From: Timema cristinae
Taxonomy: Eukaryota > Arthropoda > Insecta > Phasmatodea > Timematidae
Direction of reading: 5' to 3'
NCBI GenBank assembly: GCA_039000515.1
Contig: JBCFYV010000012.1
Location: 46,042,167-46,106,166, forward strand
DNA: 64,000 nt
Shown: piece after piece, positions 46,934-58,600 of the stretch
Position numbering within the stretch: position 1 is the first letter of the stretch
Layout: each line of letters begins with the position of its first letter
Notes under the pieces: generated by a model
Database searches by the model: none
Told to the model about the DNA's origin: nothing
What the model saw: only the letters and a program-made list of their open reading frames with translations
Translations under genes and position numbers: made by a program

Positions 46934-49807
46934 AAAAAACTAATTATTATGTTTCATAAACTATAATGTGATGGTTATCCACAGGATCAGTCCAAATTGA
47001 AATAATAGTTAACAGTAGCCTAGTTCTCTCTTACTGTGATGCATGATGAATATGATTAAATAAACATGAAAATAAAGGTTAGCTTGTACCCAAAGCAACA
47101 CATACCTAAATTAAATTTGTTCAAAAACTGTTGTTATTGTTATTATTTAATAATAAATTTTACCCTTCTATATATGGTTAGGTGACTATTTATCCTTGAT
47201 TCTAAGGGACAGTTCCCAAAATAAGAGTTTATGTCCCGGAGTGATTTTGTTCCCGATTTGTTAAATAAATTAATGCAATTTGAAATAATTTATTATTATA
47301 TATAAATGTTTTAATCAAGTCGGGTACTAAAAAGTTCAAGTATAAAATCTAGCGATATTGCATATAATTATAATAGCTAGGCCTAGTGACTAGTATTTAC
47401 ACTCATTCTGACTTTTTTTCTTAACTTTTGACTGTCTGTTGGCTAGCTCATTACTTTAAAGTAAACATCTTATCACTTTTATTGTACTGTATACATCACT
47501 ACATTTCACATGAACCTAATTTTAATGGCTCTGTTCAATAATACAAATAGCCTATAATAAACATGATTACAGGGTATAAATTAAAATTTAAATGGAAACT
47601 ATTTTCTCATGCTACCAACAGTGATTTTATAATGGTTGTTCCCAAAAATTTCAAGAAAAATGTCACTTTATTAAAAGGTTAGGCACAAATAATTCTTGAC
47701 TTCACGTGTCCTCCAAAATAACATTATGGCATAGGCCTACACATTATCTACCTATTAGTTTAAACACATAAGTTCTTAGTGTTAGTACACCAACAGTAGT
47801 TAACTCATTGGAAAATTTTGCACGATATTTTAAAAATAATGTATGGTGTCGGTGAATATTTTATAAGAAGTTACATTCAAACTAATGCTATTTCACTGAA
47901 GTATGGGTAACTAAGAGTCATTAGACCAGAGTTCCTCTGGAAAGAGAATGGAAAACCACAATCATATTAGATGCTAGCTATAGTCACCTTTGTTCAATGT
48001 TTGTTACTATATGGTTGTTTTATCTCATTTCTAAAAATTCTTTAAGGTGTATCTAAGATATTAATTCTATTTATTTATCTTGCTCGAACAAGTATCTAAA
48101 CACGAAATTAAGATGATTATTATTGAATTCAAGTCGGCAACAACCACACAAAGCATAGTTACCACAAAGAACCTAAGATAATAAAAGACAAAGATGTTAA
48201 ATGTGTTTGACATGTTGTTTACATTGTCATTTGTAAAAGTGAACTTACAAGGCAAGAGCTAACATCCAACTTTGAAAGAATATATTTTATAAAAAGGAGA
48301 ATCAAATTGCTACTAAGAAACTAAACAATGCACTATAATATTAAAATGTATTTATTTTAATACTTTAAAAGATACAAAATATAGTTATCACACACACACA
48401 TATATATATATATATATAAATATATATAATATATATATATAAAAAGGTACATCTTGTATTATAGAATTAGGATAATATGCATGGACTTTTAATAAATGTA
48501 ATACTACCTGTGTGTATAACCTTAACAGGTATTAAGAAGTACAGTACTAAAAGAAAACACTACCTACATCTCATGTACAAAATTTGGAAGGTTGATGTAC
48601 ACGAAAAGTAAGGTAATCTTGTCAAATATGAGTGATACTTTGCTTTCAGGTTGGTTTCCTTCACTATCAATTACTTTACAGTATTGTACAGTGTTTCTAC
48701 ACTGTCTTATCATACATTTCAAAGCCATTAGGCACTAATTCATTTTATTAATATTACATTCTAAAATATTAATCTATCATTTTTTTATATAATCACAATT
48801 TTTCACCTAACCAACATGGTTTAGTAAAGCCAGTTTATAAAGTACAAAAATTATATACATATATATTATTAATCCACAAACTAATCATATCTATAAAAAT
48901 ATTACTTTTAAAGTCTTAAATAAAGGCACCAAAATGACTAGTTTCATGAATATCCATGAAGTGAATGTATTTCTAAATAGTTTACCAAAGAGAACTGACC
49001 ATACTTACCAAATTTAAAAGAAGATTTATAGGTACTATTTTTACCAGTTTAATATTTTGAAAAAATAGTTTCAGTCGATAATCAATTGGAGCAAAATAAA
49101 GGCTTCATATTTACCAAAATTGGCACTTTGTCTTTAGGCCTAATGTTACCTATATATTAATACTTAATGTCTAGGCACTTTAATATTTTGATAAAAATCA
49201 CTAAGCTATATGTTAACCCTAAATAAACATCTTTGACATCTATTAATTAATAGATATCCATTAGTGTTTCTAACAAATTGTGTTTCAGAAACATTTATAC
49301 TGCCAATTTATCAAAGGTCATACAATAAACTCTTTAAGATAAGTGGATACTACTTTTAATTAATATATTTGAATGTGTTCCAGAAACATAAATTATAATC
49401 AGAGTATTGTTACAAATATTAAAAATATTTCAGGTCTTTGCATGCCAAATGCGATATTAGTTGATCATGACCAGTTTAACAAGAGTGATATGGGATATAT
49501 TATCAGATTATAAGCAGTATTCCTAGCAATAGTCATGTTGATGAAATAGAGGATTATAAAGTGTGTCATTGATGAGGTCAGAGGCAGAGTCTCTTTTGTT
49601 TAGGAATGTCAGTTATAAATATAACAAATGTAAGTTAGTTTTAAATCTTAAACTTAATGATACTACACTATATTCGACAGTTGACATTAAGAACCAGTTA
49701 TATCAATACCGGTACTGCACAAGCAACGCCCTCCAAGATCTCTTGCTATCACATTTTCAATTCATTCTAATTTTATCGGCAGCTGATTGGCTTTTGGTAA
49801 AGTTAAC
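46934..49807. other. AT-rich sequence between the two transporter genes, no gene seen
   Basis: No recognisable gene. Includes a CA/TA microsatellite at 48391-48441. Short frames at 48067-48255 and 49563-49850 have no domain. Confidence 0.5.
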
Positions 49808-50324
49808 AAACTTGGTAAATACAAGAGTCTTATTCAATATAAAAATATAAATATACAACCAATGAATAACTGAAGTTTAGACTAGTTACAAAGTTTGCAA
49901 GGTTCCTTTGATTAACAAATTATACTTGAATGAGTGGAAGTTAGTTAATTAAAACCTTGATGTGTAACAATTATAGTGTAACAAAGGTGAGTATGGAAGA
50001 CTTAGATATATATGACTAGATTAAAGATAAAATTAAAATAAAAATTATTATGACATTATAAAAGTAAGACTATCTTACATAAAATACATATAACAAATAA
50101 CATTTTAAAATAATAAATTAAAACATAATAGTTTAAGTCAATAGATGAGTAAGAAAATGTAAATTGATAATATTTTGGTTGCTAATTTGTTGGATGTTAA
50201 AGATTGGAGAATAAATTATAAAATTGAAGTTTATATTTTTTAATACTGAATTCAGGCTTATCTGATTTGAATGCCCTTGTTCCTTTTTTTCTTTCCAAGC
50301 TGGTATGTATTAGCTCAAAGTTGC

Positions 50325-50360
50325 GACATGTTTCGGCGTAACAAATGACGCCATCATCAG
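50325..50360 (-). ncRNA. hammerhead-like ribozyme core, left arm
   Basis: Mirror copy of the core described at 50615-50650, read on the minus strand. Confidence 0.55.
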
Positions 50361-50614
50361 GCTATAGAATAAAAATCAAAACAAGTTATGGCACAATCCA
50401 GTGTGAATTATTAGACATGAAAATTTTACTGTGCAAAAGTTAATTATGAACAGAATATGAAGGAAATAAACTAAAGAAATAAATAGCATATTTTCTTTCT
50501 TTAGTTTATTTCCTTCATATTCTGTTCATAATTAACTTTTGCACAGTAAAATTTTCATGTCTAATAATTCACACTGGATTGTGCCATAACTTGTTTTGAT
50601 TTTTATTCTATAGC

Positions 50615-50650
50615 CTGATGATGGCGTCATTTGTTACGCCGAAACATGTC
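50615..50650 (+). ncRNA. hammerhead-like ribozyme core, right arm
   Basis: CTGATGA, one unpaired T, stem II GGCGT/ACGCC closing an eight-base loop, GAAAC, a two-base loop and GTC. This matches the hammerhead order C3-U-G-A-N-G-A9, stem II, G-A-A, minimal stem III (A-C / G-U) and the cleavage triplet. The extra T before stem II is a deviation, and stem I beyond the first two pairs (GC/GC) is not evident. Penelope-like elements are a known home of such short-stem-III hammerheads. Confidence 0.55.
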
Positions 50651-51210
50651 GCAACTTTGAGCTAATTCATACCAGCTTGGAAAGAAAAAAAGGAACAAGG
50701 GCATTCAAATCAGATAAGCCTGAATTCAGTATTAAAAAATATAAACTTCAATTTTATAATTTATTCTCCAATCTTTAACATCCAACAAATTAGCAACCAA
50801 AATATTATCAATTTACATTTTCTTACTCATCTATTGACTTAAACTATTATGTTTTAATTTATTATTTTAAAATGTTATTTGTTATATGTATTTTATGTAA
50901 GATAGTCTTACTTTTATAATGTCATAATAATTTTTATTTTTATTTTATCTTAATCTAGTCATATATATCTAAGTCTTCCATACCCACCTTTGTTACACTA
51001 TAATTGTTACACATCAAGGTTTTAATTAACTAACTTCCACTCATTCAAGTATAATTTGTTAATCAAAGGAACCTTGCAAACTTTGTAACTAGTCTAAACT
51101 TCAGTTATTCATTGGTTGTATATTTATATTTTTATATTGAATTCGACTCTTGTATTGATAATTCGTTTCCTTACTACATTACACCATGTTTTTCATGAAA
51201 CTTGGTAAAT

Positions 51211-52449
51211 GATTATATTTTGTTCCCGCTAACACCCCCACCTATTATAGCTTAAAATAAACATATTCTGACAAAAAAAAATTACATATTATGTAGTCTT
51301 GTTTTATTATATTTACTTTACAGGCCAGACTTCATCTTCATGGATATGTTACACAAGTGTAGTAGGTATTGTACACTATCTAGAAAACTGCTGTCATCTC
51401 CACCCAAAAATGCTTGATTTTTATTTTATCACATTTCATTGCTTGTCCTATTAGCAGACAGTTACCAACAATTTGGACTATATTTAAATCTCTTAACAAA
51501 ACACTCTGGCTACAGTTGGCAATGAGTCTAGACGCTTTTGAAAAACTACATTACCAAGTTTGTTCTTAATTTGCGATTTCAATTATGCGCCTTTTTTTTA
51601 ATGGCAAAAAAAGGCTCTGATTTCACTGGTCCTTGTAACAAGTATTATTGGTTTTCCAAACAACACTGACAAATGGTACCTGTATGGCTGTTTTTTCCCG
51701 CAGCCAGTGAAATGTAAAATTATTTTAGCAAAATAATCAATTAATTTGAAGGGTTTGGGAACACCGCTCATAAACAATATATTGGTGGTGTGATTAATTG
51801 TAAGTTCTGTAAATAGGCTACAAGGCGATATTACATCCAATATTTGTAAACTTTGAATCACCTTGTCAGGAGCTGCGGCCCTGAATGGTGACTTGATATG
51901 TTATTTCCTCTCGTAGACGAAATAAGGCATAAAATGATTTTTGGCTTTCAAACATGAGGCAAACTTTGACTACTAATGTAGTTTCATATGTTTAGAGGCT
52001 AAACATTAAGTGGTTTATCAATAAGTTTGTTTGAACTGTGTGGTCAAAAATATTTTTCTATTTTGTTTTTTGTTTTCAATCAGTAAAAATAGTAGTATTA
52101 AACTGTGATAAATATTATTTATTATTGAGTAAATGCATTGAAAAAAATCAATTTGGTATTGAAAGTACCTTCTAAATACCAATTAAATGTTAAGAGTTAA
52201 CTTCAATGAACCATTAGTCAATCTGCCATTGGAAAGTGTCATGTCAAAGCTACCACATAGCTACAATGAGAACTCTCTTTCTTCTTAAATGTATTCTCCC
52301 TTATCCCTTTCTTTCACTATTAACTCCCTTTCTTTCTGTATACAATGATATTGTAGCTGTAAAGAAATTCCTAGGTCTTTCAATCTGTTTCAATAAAATA
52401 AAATCTTATTTTAAATATCGGAAATCCCACTTTTGGGCAAGAATTAGTT
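51211..52449. other. 3' flank of transporter B, no gene seen
   Basis: Presumed 3' untranslated region and intergenic DNA. The first minus-strand AATAAA downstream of the stop is near 52117-52122 (TTTATT on the plus strand) and could serve as the poly(A) signal. Confidence 0.4.
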
Positions 52450-52616
52450 TCATGTTGTCATGACAGAAGTGTCTGCCCGTGTTGAGGTTGTGAAGTGAGA
52501 GGATTTCCTCCAAAGAACAATGATCTCTGTAACCCACAAGACTATGCAGGACATCGATAAAGCTGAGGTAGTATAGAGTGCTGGAATGTAGGTAATATTG
52601 GTGTCACGTACAAAAC
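52450..52616 (-). CDS. transporter B last exon (helix 12 and C-terminal tail)
   Basis: The acceptor CTGTTTCAG ends at 52617; 167 nt, phase 1 in. It begins FVRDTNITYIPALYTTSAL, continues with a hydrophobic helix (SMSCIVLWVTEIIVLW), and ends in a hydrophilic tail TSTRADTSVMTT and TGA. FVRD completes the MCT motif GPLxGxVRD begun in the previous exon, which fixes the join. Confidence 0.85.
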
Positions 52617-55600
52617 CTGAAACAGGCATTATGAAATTACTCACTAATATTGAACATCCGACTGTTAACATTTGACCATTTGGCTCTTCTATATATACCT
52701 CGCATGTATGTTTTATATACATGGCCATTGAGTGCTATGATGAGAATAATTCACATAAAAAGTGTAATCAAGTTTTGCTTACTTTGGCACCATGACACAC
52801 TACAATGCTTCTTTAAGAAAATATTGCTACAAATAAATATTTTCCTCTTGTGTCAGTTGAATCTATTATCTAGTTTCATAATAGTTGTAGTTACAAAATC
52901 CTCTGCTTTATATTTAGGCTTAATATATATTAAAGAAAGTTCCTTTGAACTATAAAATCCTGAAATGAACTAAATTTGAAAATTCTAAATTATTTATTTG
53001 AGTGTTAGAAAAAGAATTGAAATTATATTTGATTTTGTTTCATACCAAAATAATTTTATGACAAACCTAACAACCAACCTTGAACATATAATCAGAATTT
53101 GGGAAGGATGGAGGGAAGATACCAATATTTTATAAAAAATATTTTTGACCTTGGGAGATAGGGGTAATAATAACTCCACTTGCCCCACTCTACTGTAAAG
53201 GACTATATAAAACAAATAAAATATTTATGTGCTGATAAATTTTAAAATTCCCAGAAAATAGATTTTAAGCAAACTAAATGTTAAAATCAACTAATCTGGC
53301 AAATCTTAACCATAAACTGATGCAAATAAAAAAAGTTCAATAGATAGTTTCATGGGTTTTTTTTCAAGTGTGTTGCACAAGCCACTTCATGTTTTATCTA
53401 TTACTCTTCTTCAGAGCATAGTATTCATAAAATGGGTTGTCTTCAGGAGTGGACTGGCCATTTGGCAATTCAGGCCGCTGCTAATGTGGGCCTATGGGCC
53501 ATTGATGCAGATCAGAATTTTGTTGAATTTCATTTGATTTATCGATTTTAAAATGTCATTTAATGCTGTATAAAATATAATACTAAGCCTAGCAAGATAT
53601 CAATTTTGTTTCTAGGATTGTGTGTAAAAAAACAAAAAGAGGTGTTAAATACACAAATCACGATACTGGCGCTTATAGTAAAAGTAGTATCCAATTTGTA
53701 CAGTTGGTGGTAAGTTATGATGGGCTACATTACATTCAGACAGTAAGTCATTGTATGCAGAAGCGCTTTCCTGACTCAATATTATGTTAGTGACAACTCC
53801 TTTAATTGTCTCAACAGTGGTCATTCTTTGTTATTTTGTCTTACTTGTATTACATATTTGGTATTCTTCTCTATTATTAAGATTTTCTGGTGCATTAAGG
53901 ATACATTGCTATTATATTAATGAGATAAGCTCTAATTTCATTGTGCATGCAATTAATAAGTCCAACATATGTTGAAAATAAGTGACATTTTACAGGTATC
54001 AAGAAAAATTTATATTGATGTATAAATCACAAACAAGTCATGCTTCGCATGTAAAACTGGAGTATCTTTTGTTACCTTATTCTACAATGATATAATTTAC
54101 CTACTGATGCTTATATTATAATCAATCTAGCTTATAAATACATGTTAACACAATATTTTACACAAGTTTCTTGAAAAAGAAGCTTTACCAGAGTGAAATT
54201 TATAAAAAGCTACTTTTACAGGCTCCAGCGATAATTTTGTATTGTTAATGTTAATGGCAACCGAAAAAGACAAAATGATGAACTTTGATTTGGTTAAAAT
54301 AATTAATAAAATTGCAGGAACAAACGAACAATTGAAAACTAGACTGATCTCATTATAGAATAAAACGAATAAGTGTTTTTTTATGATCATGATTTGTGTT
54401 AGTATTAATTACTAATTAATCATACACTAGATAATATTTTACTTTACTAATTTATTAATATAATTATTTTAAAGTTGAGAATTTCTCAGTTTGCTGCATT
54501 TTAATGTATGTTCCCTGTTTTTAAGAATTTCAACACCTCACAGTAGTTAGTGAAAGTTCCAGAGCTTAATTCTTGTCTCAGTCCGCTCCTGGTTATACTT
54601 AATGATGTCAAAAAAACATCTAAATACTCAGCCATTGTGCATCTTTGTATTTTCTTCAATAAATCCTAGTCATTCACTGAGTTTACTCAAAAAACCAAGA
54701 GCAATACTAGCCTCTTTTAGACTGATGAGCTATTGATAAAGAATAAGGATTAAAAATTATATAAAATCCATTTCTTGCTCTAAACAAAAATAATTTAATC
54801 AAGTCACTATAAAATATAATTATTGTGTTACAGTTATTAAATAAATCCATATCAAAACTATATTAGGGCTCAACAAATAACATGTGCCAGACAATCATAA
54901 AACTTAATCCATCTAAAAAATAATGATTTTTACTTCATGTTAGTATTTATTTATTTTTATTGTTATTGTTATTTTGAAAATATAAGCTTAACAAATATTT
55001 ATTCACTCAAATGTTTATTCCTGGCAGAAAATTCTAGACACCGGTTTCTTTATTGATCAGATGTCACAACGGGTGACTGTTAACAAAATAATTCCCCCTC
55101 CCAACAATTATTTTTATTTTTCTCCAGTAGCTCCCCCTCCCCCCTTGTTGAACATTACAATGAAAACTAAAAAAACATAGATCAGGATATCTTGTGAATA
55201 CCTATTTAATGCAAACGATAGATTACACTGTCAAAATCCTTCAATTTCTAGCCTTATCTGGAAGTATGCAAACAAAAAAGGTTGAATATAGCTCTGTTTT
55301 AGACTGTATACATTGTATAGTAATTCTATGGCTTGGGTGTGTTGAGATTTTATTCATAATATTGTGATATTTTGTAAATAGGTGATTCAAAGAACATACA
55401 ATATCCCTTCACTAAAAGCTCAGTAGAAAAGAAGTTTCTTTCCTTTGGTATTCCTACTTAATTTAAGATCCTTAATAGAGACTTCTGTGTATGCATTTTC
55501 TGATTGGGTACACTTAATGAGTAATTATCGACTATGAATTATTTATATATATATGCCAATTTAGTGTCAAATTAGATTTCTATAATTATTTTGAGTCAAA

Positions 55601-58600
55601 CATGTTTCTTAAGACATGTGAGATGTGTCCTCCCCTTGGAACTCGTCATGAACCACCACTGATTTCAAGATAAGAAAACTTGCCTATGAGGGGACCCAGC
55701 ACAAGGGAGATTAACCCGTTATTGACCATGAGCAATCCTGAGGCTGCCGGCAATCTCTCCAGCGGGACGTAGTTGGGTATGATGAGGGCCTGGAAGACAG
55801 CCTTAATCCCCTTAGACAAGCCTAACAGCACGGAGATGGCCAGTACCAGGTGGTAGTGGGTGCTCAGGTGGGCCAACACTGAAACACCAACATCAATGCT
55901 CACACAACAATACTGTGTGTTTTAAAGTGTAAGCTATGTATGAAATCCAATTAATCCTTTTAGAACAGTGGCTATATATGGAATCAAATGAATCCTTTTA
56001 GAACCGTGGCTACTACTATAGAAGGTGTACCATAACATGTGGGACCCACTTCAGTGGTGGACAGGAGAGACAAAAATAATGAAAAACGTTCATAAATAAT
56101 TAATTATAAACATGAGTCCCATTTGTCTTAGTTTCAGAGTTAAAGTCATGTTTATACTTCGGTACCATGAAGCCGCTTAACATTATAGGAATCGTAATTA
56201 TAATAATAGAATTCAATGTAAAGTTAAGAATAGTTACAATGTAGGATAGAAAATATGTTTTAAATGGTACTGAGTCAATTGAGAATTAAGATATGAATGC
56301 TTTCTTTAATATCTAAGAAGCTATCAATATTGACAAAATTAGTCAAAATCACAATATAACAAATTAATAAATAGAATTATGATATTAAAAGTGATGTAAA
56401 AGCAATGATTTGAATGTAGGATAGATAAATGATATTATGTTATTAAAATGGCTATTTTCAATAAAAAAATTATTTAATTAATATCTACAGTCAAATTCAG
56501 ATATGAATAAACTTTTTTGGTGGATATAAAAGCTACTAAAACAATTTTCATATTATATTCACATAACTAATTATGTGATCTGCAGCTATTATTACTGATA
56601 GGTAACATAATAATAATATAGTAAAATTTTATCAGTTTTTACGAATTGTATCTTCTTAAAGGTTCTTCCTACCATAATTAAGGGGGTCGGATCAAAAATA
56701 TGATAACCCTCATTTGACAACAAAATATGTTAGCAAGGATTTCTGGTCGCATACCACTTGAACTACTAGTTGATTTTATTGTCAATCAAGACCTTGAGGA
56801 TAACTAATATCCATGAGTATTTACTTATTTATCATAGCAGGATTTTATAGACATTTAAGTAGTGAAAATATCCTATCTAAATCAATTAGGGTTACCATGT
56901 TTTTGCCCCAAACCCCTCAATTCTACTGTACACTAAATTTACACTGAAAAATTACCCTATGGCTTTATACTATAATCTACACCAGGCATGTCAAACTCAC
57001 GGCCCTATCCATTATTTTGTGCACCATTGTACAATGCAACCCTTTTTTTTTAATATATAAACGTCGAGTAAAACATACTTTGTAATGTAGGCCTAGTATT
57101 CAGCAATTTAAGAACATTTTGGATTTGCTCGACCACTTATGTCCAATGTTTATTTTTTTAGACAGTACATATGTTAACAGTTGTTTACTCACATTAAATA
57201 AAACCAAATACTCAAGAGATCTTGGATTACAAACAAACATTTGTCAACAATTATAAAAATGGCTTTAGCATAAGATTTAAAGGCTAAAATTGTACCACCA
57301 TTGTTGCAACATTAACTTCATAGTTGCAAATAATAGGTTTCAAAATTTGGGTAAATAAATGGTAGCATGCACTACACAACTTTTTCTTTTATCTAAAGAG
57401 TACAGACATTTCCTAAACTAAATTTGTGAACTGAAATAATAGACATTGTTGCAGAAACATGATGGCAATAAAGAGCATTCCAGCAAAGGACATAAATGAA
57501 ACAATATACAATCAAGAACCATTGATAAAAGAGGAACACATTGGCCATCAAAGAGCATAACAATCAATTTTATTTTCAAAGACCTGAATTAAAAATATAT
57601 AGGTATTTGCAGCTCAAATACTATTGTGTTTATAACAATATATTTTAGCTAAAAGATTTTTATTTTAAATAGTACTATAACTTAACAATGATAAGCTATT
57701 TTGTATATCATATAGCCTATTTGTGGACATATGGTCAAAATTGGAAATTTTTGCCTTAAAGTAATTTTCATGGATAAATGATAGCTACCATTTTGTTTGT
57801 TAGGTTGGACAGTGCCTAGATACAAAATGTAATCAAATTTATCTATGCAAATTTGGAGAAATTTGATTTTTTTCTCTTTTGGACCTTCAGTAAACTACCC
57901 TTAATTATAGGGGCAGATATTAAATTCCTAAAACTACTCAGGGGGGCAGGTGTGAGCCTAATGAAAATTCTAGATACCAAATGTTAACCCAATCGTTAAA
58001 TGGTTTTGGCTCTAGGCCAAGATAAAGACCAAACAGACGGGATCACAAAAAAACACTTTTTCAGTTTCAAGGTTTCATGAAATGTCGACAAAAGTCAAAA
58101 TAGATTTTTTTTTACTATCACAATACTTCTCTCTACAAGGGGTCGATGGAAAGTTAAAGTACCGGTAGTATTGTTTTATCTAAAAACCTACGCTTTGTAA
58201 TAAAAAGGTAGGCCTACTATAATGGAATTATATTTATTTAAGTTAATGACAACATAGAATATGTTTTTGAAATGTGGCCCCTCAGTATTTGTAAGTTTCA
58301 ATGTGGCTCTTATAATCAAACGAATTTGACACACCTTATCTACATCATAGTGGAATGATGAAAGGTAAGTTTTTTTGTATTTCAGGCTAAACAAAGTGCA
58401 CACTGTATAAGGCCACAAATGAAGCAATTTTTATCTATTTAACATTCATCTTAAAGTAACTTTTGAAATGCTTAATAGAGACCCTCACTAATAATTATTG
58501 GTTTCAAACTTAATATGAACTGTTATTAAGGGTGTATCACAATTTTTTGGTAAAATTTTGGATTGGTCAGCATCTAAAGAAAGTTTGGAGATGGCTGTCT

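Larger units (their letters stand above)
49821..51197. mobile_element. Penelope-type palindromic insertion with 13-bp target duplication
   Basis: Two arms of about 660 bp (about 49818-50479 and 50496-51157) are nearly identical reverse complements around a 16-bp spacer; I noted only a handful of differences. The insertion is bounded by a 13-bp direct repeat, AAACTTGGTAAAT, at 49808-49820 and 51198-51210. On the right only, about 40 bp of extra sequence lies between the arm and the duplication. Penelope-like elements are known for terminal repeats that may be inverted, a short extension at one end, and variable target duplications. Each arm carries a hammerhead-like core and the GGAACAAGGGCATTCAA segment shared with 33098-33660. 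No coding sequence is inside, so it is a non-autonomous copy. Confidence 0.8.

Noticed and set aside
50341..50640. palindrome as an rRNA or tRNA hairpin or an rho-independent terminator
   Set aside because: Arms are ~660 bp with target duplications and hammerhead-like cores; it is a mobile element, not a terminator.
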